Of a stretch of DNA of 33,104 nucleotides, positions 1-10,111 are shown in pieces. The translations under genes and the position numbers were made by a program. The DNA is from Chara braunii (taxonomy: Eukaryota > Streptophyta > Charophyceae > Charales > Characeae), in the NCBI GenBank assembly GCA_003427395.1, contig BFEA01000033.1, positions 491,520-524,623 of the forward strand, in the 5' to 3' direction. The notes under the pieces are model-generated. The model ran no database searches and was not told where the DNA came from. It worked only from the letters and a program-made list of their open reading frames with translations. Every line of letters starts with the position of its first letter. Positions within the stretch are counted from its first letter, which is position 1.

Positions 1-23
1 TTTTTTTTTTTTTTTTTTTTTTT
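1..23. repeat. Poly-T tract at window edge
   Basis: The window opens with an uninterrupted run of T. It could be the reverse complement of a retroelement poly-A tail lying mostly outside the window, or plain low complexity. Nothing adjacent decides between these. Confidence 0.9.
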
Positions 24-400
24 GCAGGGTGCCGATGACCCCCAACAGGCAGGTCAGCCGACCGGTCGGCTGTCGGCAGCCGACCAGTCAGGGGCCGCCG
101 ACCAGAGGGGGGTGCAACTCTGCCCCAGGGGTAAAAAAACCCCGAAAGGACCCTGCGGCGCTTGCGCGCGATTTTGCGCTGGGTGGCCTGGGGTTTGGAC
201 CGGCCGGGCATCCCGGGCGGGTCCCGGGCGAGGTGGGGGGTACCCGGGCCGCCCGGATCGTAGCCTAGAACTAATTAGAAAATATTTTAGAAGTTAATTA
301 AATTATTTTCGTTCGAATTAACTTATGTTTTCCTAGGCTACCAGCCAGACCGCCCGGGTCCCAGGTGGCCAGCCCGTGCAAGGATCAAGGAAGGTCCCAG
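24..400. other. GC-rich non-coding fragment with palindromes
   Basis: No credible gene is visible. The first 240 bases are GC-rich with many GCCGACC-type words, including a perfect 14-base palindrome, GCCGACCGGTCGGC, at 57-70. The composition then turns AT-rich. GTAGCCTAG at 260-268 pairs with CTAGGCTAC at 333-341, so the AT-rich middle could sit in a stem-loop. GTAGCCTAG recurs near 3840, again at a GC-rich to AT-rich boundary. Short open frames here look like by-products of high GC content. This may be the end of an unidentified repeat. Confidence 0.5.

Positions 401-440
<40 letters not shown>
401..440. repeat. 40-base poly-A tract
   Basis: This is an uninterrupted A run just upstream of the 5'-truncated LINE. 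It could be the poly-A tail of an upstream non-LTR element, which would make the LINE a second insertion beside it, or a slipped homopolymer. Its length in the assembly is unreliable. Confidence 0.85.
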
Positions 441-441
<1 letters not shown>

Positions 442-469
442 ACCGAAAAAAACTATGTTATGCCGAAAA

Positions 470-3213
470 ATAAATCGAACAACTTTTCCCTCAGGGTCAC
501 ATCGAAATTCCGCCTCAAGTGCCGCAAGGGATTATCACTTTCACCCACAAAAAAGTAGCTAGTACTGACATTACAAATTACAGACCAATCACACTGATGC
601 CTGCACTTTACAAAATTTTCACCAAAGTTCTTACAGCGAGACCTCAAAAGGTGCTCCCTCAGCTGATTCACCCTACGCAAACTGGGTTCGTCCCTGGCAG
701 ACAAATCCTTCATAATGTGATGATTGTAGAGCAATTAGTTGAATATATATTGAGAGGGGGAGATAGTTTTGCCATCGTTTTGCTTGATCTCGAGAAAGCG
801 TACGATCGAGTAGGTTGGGAATTTCTGCAGGCAGTGTTGACAGCCTTTGGATTTGGGCCCAAATTCAAACATGCAGTATCTAGTCTTCTTTCTAATGCTA
901 CTTCGCGAGTGTGTGTCAATGGAGTGTTGTCTGCCCCTATTCAGCTCAGTCGGTCGGTGAGGCAAGGTTGTCCTGTTGCACCACACTTGTACATTTTGTA
1001 CGTTGAAATCATGCACATCCTTATCAGGAACAACCCAGATATTCCGGGAGTGACACTTCCTTCAGGAGCGGCTCTGAAATTTGAAGCCTTTGCGGATGAT
1101 TCTGTGGCATTTAGCCCAATCTCAGATCATTTCTTTTTTGCTCTGAGAGAAACAGTCCAACTCTTTTGCCATTTTTGCTCTGAGAGAAACAGTCCAACTC
1201 TTTTGCCATTTGTCGCAGGCGGCAGTGAATTGGTCTAAATCCTCTGTTTTGATACCACCCGGGATACAGCCTCCTTATCATTGGGGCCTTCGGGTCGTGA
1301 TTCCATCTCAACATGAACGTCTGTTGGGCCACTGTCTATCATTCGATCCACAGCAAATGCATGACTCTTCACAGTCTTTTGCTCAATTGCGTGCAGCACT
1401 CCTATTATGGACCCAACACAAAGGTACCAGTTTGTTCGGGAGAGCGATAGTTATCAACAATGCAGTTTTGTCGACATGGTGGTATAGACGCTCTCTTTTT
1501 CAATTAGACCCCCCTTCCCTTCAGATGGTTAGACACTTCGTGTCTCACTATTTGTGGAAGGAAGAGATGAATGGCGATAACTTTTTGCCAAAGGTCTCTT
1601 GGCAGACTGTCGTACAACCGAAACGTCGTGGAGGTCTCTCGATTTTGGACCCGAAAAGCCAGATTACTGCTCTGTTAGCTTGATGGGTGCCATGGGCAAT
1701 CTTCGAATCACCACACACGCCATGGCGACAACTGACTGAATTCATGCTTTTTTCTTTCTTGGACTGGTCTGATCTGCGTTGTCTTTGGTTAGCTCTGTTT
1801 TTTCCCGAATATCTTCGTAAGCAATTGCCACCAGGGGTGTGGGTTGGTATTTTGAAGGCGTGGAGAGCTGTTTGTCCTTGCCTACAGCCCCCTCCGATGA
1901 TTTTTTAGAGACTGCTTACCCAACCCTTGTTCAATAACCCTTACATTTTGACGGTTGATGGATTACCATTTGCATGTTTTGGGCCTGGTCATTTTTGAAA
2001 TGCATGGATGGGTAGAGGAATAGGCACCCTTTCCGACTTATGGGATGCCGATTCTGCAGATTGGAAAACATTTGACTCGCTGGCACCCAATTTGACTGGT
2101 CTGTGGCGCCAACAGCAGCATCTTCAACAGTTGCAAGATGTGGTGCCACAGAACTGGCTAGACATTTTACGGAAAGGGCTTGAAGTGGCCGACGGTATGT
2201 GGTACAAACAAGAAGGTCAGGTCATGCCGTGACATGTTTGGAGAAAGGAGACCTATTCAGAAGTGGCAGACATCCCCTATTCATGTTGGGAAGTTCAAGG
2301 TGATGCCTTTTCATTGGGGGAACCTTTGCAGTATTCACAAGACGCAATACCCTTGCCTCCTCTGGAACAGCTGCGGCCTGTGTGTGTTATCGAACAAGAG
2401 CACAGTTATCAACCATTCTGCTTACAGATTTTGTCCTCGCACTTGCCAGTGGACCCCAGAGACTGGGCATGGCAACAACCTCAAAACTCCGACAAACTGG
2501 TTTACCTATATGGTTATACTACAAAACTGGGTTACCAGATGGCAAGGCCACAGGTCGATGTAAATTGGGTGGTAGCACGGAGGTGGATGGCGACGGGATG
2601 GATTGCAGACTCCTTACCGAGACTGTCACTGACGAACAACAAACATGCCAGTTTTCTATGGCTAATGATGCATATGGCCTTGCCAGTGGCAACTTGGTGT
2701 TCACATAGGACTGTGAGAGCTACTCCGCTGTGTAAAATATGTCCAAGGACCCGCATGGAAGATGTTCAACACTTTGTATTGCAGTGTGACCTTACTCGAC
2801 CTTTTTGGGATTGGTGGCGACACTCTAATATTCCAATTCCAGAAGTGTGGGCTCGATGGGATGATCAGTTTGTACTTCCGGGGACAGCTTCCAGACGGAC
2901 TCCACTTTCTATCCGCCGCTCTCATGCAGAAGAGACGGTTCGTGGTGCCATTCTCACCACATTTTGGAATTTTCGAAATTCTGCAGTCCGCAGGGGGGAA
3001 CAGACTACTCTCCCTATGATCAGGGCGGCGGTTAAATACAACATTAAACTGACAATGTCTGCTGAATGGGAGCTTCGTGTACAGAAGAAAGGTTACACTG
3101 CCAAAGCGTTGAAATGGTTTTACACTAGATGGGGAGCTTTTGATGGCTTGTGTACGACTACCCTGCAGGATGGACTCTCTCCTGCATTGCTTTTTTCTGA
3201 TTTCTTTTTGTAA
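470..3213 (+). pseudogene. 5'-truncated LINE (non-LTR retrotransposon) ORF2: reverse transcriptase plus RT-type zinc-binding domain
   Basis: This is the remnant of a LINE polymerase, which reverse-transcribes its own RNA at a nicked chromosomal target. The first part reads from about 519 and shows RT motifs in order: NYRPI (576), GFVPGRQI, DLEKAYDRVGW (786), RQGCPVAP and the catalytic FADD at 1089-1100. A 37-bp tandem duplication at 1140-1213 then shifts the frame. The second frame runs to the TAA at 3211-3213, broken by stops at 1681 (TGA), 1906 (TAG), 1996 (TGA) and 2230 (TGA). The C-terminal part has a CX2C-X9-H-X4-C cluster (2731-2787) typical of the RT-associated zinc-binding domain, followed by a Trp-rich PFWDWW segment. 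The endonuclease and the N-terminal RT are missing, so the copy is 5'-truncated, as is usual for LINEs. It is clearly non-functional. The family (L1-like versus another plant LINE clade) is not certain. Confidence 0.92.
1140..1213 (+). repeat. 37-bp tandem duplication inside the LINE
   Basis: Two adjacent copies (1140-1176 and 1177-1213) begin GCTCTGAGAGAAACAGTCC. They are identical apart from the T run at the end. Because 37 is not a multiple of three, the duplication moves the reading frame by one. That equals the offset between the upstream RT frame and the frame carrying the rest of the LINE. Confidence 0.93.
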
Positions 3214-3700
3214 ATGTTTTGAACTGTGTGATGGATTGAATGGGAATTTTAGATCTGGTACAAATATGTTACTGGTGGAGTAAATAACGAAAGGTGGTAG
3301 AACTGGAGAACTGGGTGGTGGAAGTTTGGACGGCCCTTCTGCAATTTAGGATAGGGTAGTGTTTCTCAGAATTGTGACCTTCTGTCACCAATCACTGAAC
3401 TGAGGTACAAGTACTTAAGTGACCGACTGTTTACATACTTACACAGTATAGGGCTGTAGCTACAGGATGGTGATCCTTTTGTTTTTTTCTGTGTGATTTC
3501 CCATTTTCTTTTTTAGTTTTCTTCGGTTTTCTGTTTTCTTTTGTCTTTTTACAATTTGAGACTTATGATACTGGGGGGGCCGGGGTCTCAGCGGTGGGGT
3601 GACTGTGGTTGGGGATGAGATTGGTCGGGAGTGCCTTTCTCTGCCCAGTACTGCTGCAGTTCTCATGTAAGGGACGCCGGGCCCGCTTCTCGGTCTTAAT
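3214..3700 (+). other. Probable LINE 3' untranslated region
   Basis: I see no gene here. The stretch follows the LINE stop codon directly and contains T-rich DNA near 3475-3550. Assigning it to the LINE 3' UTR is inference from position. An A-rich series, AAAATAAAATAAAATAAAA, at about 3714-3737 could be the degenerate tail. I found no clear target-site duplication. Confidence 0.4.
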
Positions 3701-4502
3701 TGAAAGTTGTGTTTAAAAAAATAAAATAAAATAAAAATTACTGAATTAAAAATAAAACATAAAATATAAAAATATTTTATTTTTATTTTTATTTTTTTAT
3801 TTTTTTGGCCCGACTGGGCAATTGACCCCGGGCCACTTCGGTAGCCTAGCTTTTTTCTCAACATTGTTTTTAAAAAAAAAAATTGAAACTACTTTTAATT
3901 CATTCTTTTTCGAAAATTTTGGAAATCTGTTAGAATTAGTTAAATTCTTTTTCGATATTTCCTTTTCGAAGTTCGAAAATAATTTTAATTAATTATTTTT
4001 CTCGTATATTTTAATTCATAAAATTCCCTTTTCGAATTTTTCTTGAAATTCGAAAATACATCATAATCAATTAATTCTTTTTCGCAAATGTTTTTCAAAA
4101 TTCTCTTTCAAAATTCTTCTTTTATCATTCGGAAGTACTTTTCTTTTTGGAAACGTTATTCTGAACTCCTCAATTAATTTCGACTAAATTTGATCAATTC
4201 ACGACTGAATTAATCTTTTTACTCGGAATTAATCACCCTTTTCGAAATTATAAAATTATACCCCGAACGTAAATCCGTACAAATTTAGTCAGAATTTATT
4301 TTCCTTCTCGGAATTAATTATTCTTTTTTGGAAATTCCTGAAAGTCCGCTTTCGAATTTTCTTAAACAATACACTCTCGAATTATGTCGGGTAAATTCAA
4401 ATTAATTTATTCAAAATTAATTCTTGTTTTGCAAATTTTTTATTATTTTTAATTACCTTCATTGCTAAATTACTTGATGACGTTCTATTCTTGTAAATAG
4501 GA
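3701..4502. other. AT-rich non-coding stretch upstream of element 1, with AT hairpin
   Basis: No gene is visible. At about 3740-3808, A-rich and T-rich arms meet at AAAAATATTTT, giving a potential AT cruciform. From 3850 to 4500 the DNA is very AT-rich and full of TTCGAAAATT-type words. A similar AT-rich stretch precedes the gag of element 2 (14760-15310), so this may be the untranslated leader of element 1. I could not recognise an LTR end or primer-binding site. Confidence 0.5.
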
Positions 4503-4516
4503 ACCCCCCCCCCCCC
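4503..4516. repeat. Poly-C tract
   Basis: A short, nearly pure C run lies immediately upstream of the element-1 gag region. It marks the switch from AT-rich leader to C-rich coding DNA. Confidence 0.8.
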
Positions 4517-4528
4517 CTCCTCTCAGGC

Positions 4529-6240
4529 GTGCCAAGTTCAACCAGGAACTCTCAACGCGCAGCCACTGACGCCACCGCTGCTGCCTATGCTAACGCTCCT
4601 GCAGTTGTTGCTGCCACCTCATCCACCGCTACCACCGCTTCCTCCCCCACCATGGCCCAGTCATCCAGCATTGATATGTCTGACATCCGCACCGACTCCG
4701 TCGACAGCATCGCCCGTGACCTCGTAGGCGAGCAAACACCAGCAACCGATGCCGCCATCGACCTCGCGACACTTTTCCGCATGCTGACATCCCTCCAGTC
4801 ATCCATTGACGACGGCAAAACATCCGTTTCCGCCATCTCCGCTCGCGTGACCACCATTGAAAGTCACACCCCCGCCATCCAGGTTGTCACCACCACGCCC
4901 CCCCCCACCACCTCGGGTGCCACCACCCTTCCCCCATCCTCCGCCTCCACATCTACACCAATCACCCCGTCCCCCACATCCACCGCCCTCTCCGCCAGCA
5001 CGTCATCCACACCCCCGCCCGCATCTACCACTACCCCCACCATAGTCACCCAGTGTATAAGAGACAGATCCTACGCTTCCACATCCACCACCCTCTTTGC
5101 TAGTACGTCATCCACACCCCCGCCTTCATCCACCACCACCTCCACCATGGTCACCCCACCACCCAAGACGACAACCCCCACCGTCACACAGTCGTCGACC
5201 ATTCCCCCCCCCGTCTAAAACCGATCTTGACTTCGTCCGTTATCACCTTCACCCTCCCCAGCTATACTCAGATTATTGCACAAACTATGTATCCCGCCCT
5301 TCCACTACTCCCCCCCAATGCTCTCATCCCCACCAACCCCGCCAACGACTTCACCCTGGTCGACTCTTCCTCTCCCACCCTTGATTTCAACGCCCTTGCC
5401 GCCACTACCCCAAAGAAGGCAAAATCTCCCTCCATCCTTCTGCGCCAACGAGATTCCCACCTTCTCAGGCCAACCCCATGAGGATGTCTTCCTCTTTCTC
5501 GCCAAACTTCGACAAACCTTCTCCCTCCACAACATCCCTGTCATCCACTGGCTCCCCATCGCCGGCGGCAAACTCCTAGACGACGCCGCTCGTTGGTGGT
5601 ACACCGAAATGACCAACCGCCATCACGCCAATCTTTCCGCCCACAGAAAACGGTCGACGACTACATCGACCAATTCTACCGGCTCCAACAAAACGGCGCC
5701 ACCGACCGTCCGCTCGCTTCGTCAACATATCCCCATCGATATCGTCAATGACTTCGCATTTATCTCCCGTGTTAAGCGCGTATGCTGCAAAGACCTAGCA
5801 GCCGTCCTCGTCCGTGAGCCACCCATGACCCTCGCCAAACTCCTCACCTGTGCCGTCCAAATTGACTGCATCTTCTCCCCCTACAAGACCACACTTACAT
5901 CGGCCCCTCCCCGCCCTCGCTTCTTCCACAACATCGCGTCCGAGGACACCTCCTCCACCACCTCCTCGGATGAGTTCTCCACCCCCGACCCTAACACCCT
6001 CTTCGATTCACTAGACACCACATCACTCTCCCCCGACAAACTCTCTACCATCCACCTCATGCGGATGGAAAGGAGAGAACGCACTAGCCGTCCTCCCATA
6101 AACACCCCCCCAACCCGTCTCACGAAACTCACGCCGGAGGAGTGAACCTACCTCCAACCTAAGGGCGGTTGTTTCCGGTGCTGACAACTAGGACATCAAC
6201 AAACAAACTGTCCAAATGTCGGGCAGTTCACTCGTCAGGC
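4529..6240 (+). pseudogene. Element 1 gag (capsid and nucleocapsid), frameshifted
   Basis: Gag forms the particle in which a Gypsy element reverse-transcribes. The N-terminal part (4529-5218) is a Ser/Thr/Pro-rich low-complexity leader with a short region (DLATLFRMLTSLQSSIDD) that could form a helix or coil. The reading then passes to another frame at 5227-5450 and back by about 5450. There a recognisable retrotransposon gag core follows: IPTFSGQPHEDVFLFLAKL and DDAARWWYTEM (about 5450-5610). A nucleocapsid CX2CX4HX4C zinc knuckle lies at 6170-6211, but stops at 6143 (TGA) and 6182 (TGA, directly after the second Cys) interrupt the frame there. A sequencing-adapter-like insert at 5053-5067 lies inside the leader. 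The product cannot be made intact. Confidence 0.85.
5053..5067 (+). other. Match to Nextera/Tn5 mosaic-end adapter (probable assembly artefact)
   Basis: GTGTATAAGAGACAG is identical to the last 15 bases of the 19-base mosaic end used in Nextera tagmentation libraries. It sits between two imperfect copies of the same Ser/Thr/Pro-encoding stretch, around 4990-5050 and 5097-5160. That is what a mate-pair junction read joining two diverged element copies would give. The in-frame peptide across it (CIRDRS) is unlike the surrounding low-complexity protein. A biological origin is possible but unlikely. Confidence 0.85.
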
Positions 6241-6639
6241 ACCCAGGTCCGCGGCCCCCCGGCCCGCCGCTTCCTCATCCGCCACTCCCGGTCCCTCCTC
6301 CACTTGAACACAGTCCCCAGGATCACCACGAACCCGCCCCGACATCGACGACTAGTCTGTCGGCCATCCGATCGGTGATGATCTCCACCTCACTGGTGAT
6401 CCATTTGGCATCGACAATACGTCTGCCTCCCCCCTCTCGGGTGTTGCACATCCCACCAGACGACCCCCAGGCGTCGCAACCCTCGTTGCGTAATGCCCCC
6501 TCACCGCCACATGTTCCGCAACCCTCCTTCCAAATCCATCCTCTGTCACCTTCTCTGATGTTGTTGAGGAAACGCCGCCTCAACACCATTATCTCCACCG
6601 CCAACTCATCACGCTTTCACCTCAAATAAATCGCCGCCA

Positions 6640-6965
6640 CCCTTGGTGCGTTTACGACTAAGTTTCGGGCCCTCCTCGACATTGGAGCCACTGGTAACTT
6701 CATCACTGACGCGTGTATTCGGAAAGCCGGTCTTACCTCTACCGGTTACGATTCCCCGATTATGATTCGTTTAGGGGACAAAGACACCTCCATCGTAGTA
6801 GACTGCACGGTTCCCGAGACCACCATGACTGTCGGAACCCTCCGCAATCAGATCTCATTCGATGTCATGCACTTAATATGCAACATCGTCTTAGGAACAC
6901 CGTGGCTGGACCGCTACATGCCATACTCGTTCCACCCCAACTTCATCCGCCTTACCAACCCCCTG
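6640..6965 (+). pseudogene. Element 1 aspartic protease
   Basis: This is a retropepsin-like domain that would cut the gag-pol polyprotein. The frame shows LLDIGATGNFI around the active site (Asp codon at 6678-6680), and further on NIVLGTPWLDRY, the usual hydrophobic-Leu-Gly-Trp-Leu end of Gypsy proteases. The canonical D-S/T-G-A reads D-I-G-A here, so the Ser/Thr that hydrogen-bonds the catalytic Asp is replaced. The domain lies in a different frame from the downstream RT. The switch is near the C-rich stretch at 6950-6970, where a single lost base would explain it. Confidence 0.85.
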
Positions 6966-7039
6966 ACACAACCATCGACATTCCCTATCTCCCCTATCCC
7001 CCTTCCCCAAGCTCCGTCACCACGCACCAACTCCTCCAC

Positions 7040-8569
7040 ATGGCCCGTACGTACCCTGACTCCACCTACTATTGCCTTGTCCTTAATCGCGAGCGTGCAG
7101 AGGACTTTTTCCCAACGGACAAACCCGACCAAGCCCCCCCCTCCGACCCCGCCCTCACCTCCATCCTCAACAAGTTCAAGGACGTTTTCCCCGAGTCCTT
7201 ACCCGCCGGATTACGTCAGGATCGTGGTGTATCCCACACCATCGATTTGGAGCCCGGTCACTCTGCACCTTGCCACCATCCGTACCAACTCTCCATTCTG
7301 GAGGCCGAAGAAATGAAGCGGCGGCTCAATGAACTCCTTGAAAAAGGATTCATTAAGCCAAGTTCATCCCCCTTCGGCACAAGCTGTCTTTTCGTCAAGA
7401 AAGGCAGAACATTGGAACTCCGGATGTACACAGACTACCACGCCTTGAATCGGATCATGATTAAAAACAAGTACCCCCTACCTCGGATCTCCGAGCTTCG
7501 TGGTCGCCTTCGTGGAGCCAAATATTTTACCAAAATTGACCTCCGCAGTGGCTTCCACCAGATCCGCATCCGCGAGGAGGACACCCACAAGACCGTATTC
7601 CGTTCTCGCTTTGGGCACTACGAGTTCCTTGTGATGCCCTTCGGACTCACCAACGCCCCCACCACATTCCAATCCACCATGAACCACATCTTTCGCGACC
7701 TCCTCGAAGTCTGTGTCGTCATTTACCTCGATGATATCCTTGTCTATAGCCCCACCTTCGAGTCCCACCTTCAACATCTCCGCCAAGTCCTCTCTATCCT
7801 CAGAGAGCGAAAATTCTACGCCAAGCTCAACAAATGCACCTTTGCCGCTTCAAGCGTTGAATACCTTTGCCACATCGTCTCCGCTGAAGGTATACGCATG
7901 GACCCCTCGAAGGTCACTGCCCTCATCGAGTATCCACCACCCAAGACCTTACTCCAACTTCGCTCATTTCTCGACCTTGCCGACTAGTACCGCCCATTTA
8001 TCCGCAACTTCTCCGACATCTCGTACCCCCTCCACGAACTCACCCGCAAGGACGAACCCTTCACTTGGAACGACCGCCGCCAAAACGCTTTCAACTTCCT
8101 CAAACAAACCATCACCACGGCCCCCGGCCTCAAGATCGCCGACCCCTCTCGACATTTCTACGTTACCACTGACGCATCCGAATTCGCCCTTGGAGCCGTC
8201 CTATCCCACCCCTTCCCTCGCGACACCGCTGAAACCCCCTCCATCCAAGACTCCCCCACCCACCCCGAGGCTCCACCCGGCGAATACCCCATCTCATTCG
8301 CTAGCAAGAACCTCCTTCCCGCGGAGATGAACTACCCGTCCAACGAGAAGGAACTCCTCGTCGTGATCCACGCCCTCAAAATCTGGCGTCCGTACCTCGA
8401 CGGGCAATACTTCACCATCCGCATGGACAACACCATCGTCTCCTCTATCCTCACCACGAAAGACATCACTTTGCGCCAAGCCCGTTGGTTAGACTTTCTT
8501 GCCCAATTCGCATTCATCATTTGCCACACCCCCGACAAAAGCAACCGCGTTGCTGATGCCCTCTCTTGA
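7040..8569 (+). pseudogene. Element 1 reverse transcriptase and RNase H
   Basis: The RT copies element RNA into DNA and the RNase H removes the RNA strand. RT motifs occur in order: FKDVFPESLPAGL, the primer-grip region GFIKPSSSPFGTSCLFVKK, YPLPRISEL, FTKIDLRSGFHQIRI, MPFGLTNAPTTFQ and the catalytic YLDD at 7724-7735. After the thumb, DLAD is followed by a TAG (7985-7987) where relatives normally have a second aromatic residue. Reading then continues in frame through RNase H: TTDASEFALGAVL, NEKELL and MDNT, with the acidic residues kept. The frame ends at TGA 8567-8569 directly after the conserved ADALS motif. That stop would arise from CGA by a C-to-T change. The domains are near full length, so only a few lesions separate this from an open frame. 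Confidence 0.93.
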
Positions 8570-9850
8570 CGCCCCGACCACAAGCCTTCTGAGAAAGTCT
8601 ATGCCGTCATGACTCATATCCAACTCCTCCCATCACTCCACCACCGCTACACCCAAGGCTACCTCTCTTGCCTGAATTTCTCAACAATATACAACAAACT
8701 TCGTGACCTCGACTCAGTCCCCGACTACTCCCTTCATGACCAACTTCTTTACATTGACACCAAAGGCACTCGCCGACTTTGCATCCCCGACGCACGTGGC
8801 CTCTGTACCCAGCTCTTGGTCGAGCATCACGACGCCAAGACTGCGGGACACCTCGAGTTCCAGAAAACCTTCGACACCATCTCTCGTTACTTCTACTGAC
8901 CTTCCCTACTCGCCGGCGTCAAAGCCTACTTTCGCTCATGCCCCACTTGTCAAGCCGTCAACCCCTCAAACCGTGCCAAGCCCGACAAGCTCCAATCATT
9001 GTCGATCCCCACCCACCGGTGGCAGTCCATTTTCATGGACTTCGTCTGTGGTCTCCCCAAGACTGACCGCGGACATGATTTCATCTATGTCATTGTTGGC
9101 CGCTTGACTAAACGCGCCCACTTTATCCCTTTCACCACATCGCACAACGCCAAGGACGTCGCCATTCTCTTCTTCGATCATGTCGCACGCCATCACGGTC
9201 TCCCCGAGAACATCATCAGCGACCGTGACCCTTGCTTCCTTTCACAATTCTGGAAACACCTCTTTAAAGCCGACAGAGCCACGCTCAAGCACTGCATTCC
9301 ACCCATAGACCGATGGACAAATCGAGAAGATACTCTCCAAAGAATCCTGTGGAAGTATTGCCATCCACATCAACACGACTGGGATCAGTTGCTCACTGTC
9401 GCCGAGATCGCCTACAACAACGTTGTCTGTCTTTCCACTGGCATGTCTCCATTCTACCTTGACCTTGGCTATCATCCACGCTTGCCCTCCGATTTCCTAC
9501 TCCCCTCGCAACTCAACCCCTCCACGCCTTGCCCTTCCCTCAATGAATCGGTAACAACAATGAATCGATTCCTCAGAGAAGCAACCAAAGCCCTTGAAAG
9601 AACACAAGGACAACAAGCAAACAGGACTAACAAACATAGACGTGATGTGTCATTCAGAGAAGGGGACAAAGTCTGGCTCCCCGCCAAACGCTTTGAGCCC
9701 GAACACGGCTTGTCCAAGAACCTCCCGAACAAGTGGCTCGGACCCTTCCCCATCATTGAACAAACCTCCCCCATCAACTACAAACTCCAACTTCCGCCTG
9801 ACATGAGTCGCGTCCACCTCGTGTTCCACGTAGAATACCTAAAAGAATAC
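8570..9850 (+). pseudogene. Element 1 integrase
   Basis: This domain inserts the DNA copy into the chromosome. The N-terminal HHCC zinc domain is visible (EHHDAKTAGH, then CPTC near 8940), with a TGA at 8897-8899 in place of the Trp of the usual YYWP motif. The core has the first Asp in MDFVCGLP (about 9035) and the second in ISDRDPCF (about 9218). The third catalytic block, normally HPQTDGQTE, is absent in the main frame but readable one base over at about 9295-9325, where an in-frame TAG also replaces the Gln codon. The main frame resumes by about 9340 with YCHPHQHDWDQLL. The C-terminal part, FREGDKVWLPAKRF then LGPFPIIE, is the usual SH3-like fold. It is non-functional as assembled. Confidence 0.9.
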
Positions 9851-10111
9851 CATGAATTCCCACCCCAATTCCTTGACCGCCCATATCCTAGACCCCCACC
9901 AATCATGTTACCCACAGGCCCTGAAGTTTTTGTCAAAGCCATCATAGGATGAAGAACTACTCACGTATCTGACCACCTTGAACCAATCACAAAATACAAA
10001 GTTAAATGGACCAGATACCCTGACGAAGAATCCACATGGGAACCTCTTGCTAACCTTAAGAATGCTACGAAACTTGTTTGCGACTATGATCGTGCTCACC
10101 CTATATCCTAG
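9851..10111 (+). pseudogene. Element 1 C-terminal chromodomain
   Basis: After the integrase, the same frame encodes YKVKWTRYPDEESTWEPL followed by NLKNATKLVCDYD and a stop at 10109-10111. This matches the chromodomain core: beta strand, acidic Glu-x-Ser-Thr-Trp-Glu box, then a C-terminal helix. Chromodomains on chromoviral integrases are thought to steer insertion toward marked chromatin. A TGA at 9950-9952 separates it from the integrase. The first aromatic-cage residues are poorly preserved, so chromatin binding cannot be assumed. Confidence 0.85.

Larger units (their letters stand above)
4529..10111 (+). mobile_element. Element 1: decayed Ty3/Gypsy chromovirus internal region
   Basis: The order is gag, protease, RT, RNase H, integrase, chromodomain, which is the Ty3/Gypsy order. 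A C-terminal chromodomain assigns it to the chromoviruses. The polymerase reads in a single frame from about 7000 to 10111, interrupted by stops at 7985 (TAG), 8567 (TGA), 8897 (TGA) and 9950 (TGA). Gag and protease lie in shifted frames. The coding strand is strikingly C-rich, unlike the neighbouring DNA. I could not find matching LTRs: the 5' side is AT-rich and the 3' side runs into unassigned sequence and a minisatellite. It looks like an old, LTR-less or unresolved copy that cannot move by itself. Confidence 0.93.

Noticed and set aside
4585-5049. Minus-strand frames opposite element-1 gag
   Set aside because: Shadows of a C-rich, Ser/Thr/Pro-coding strand; valine- and glycine-rich with no motifs.
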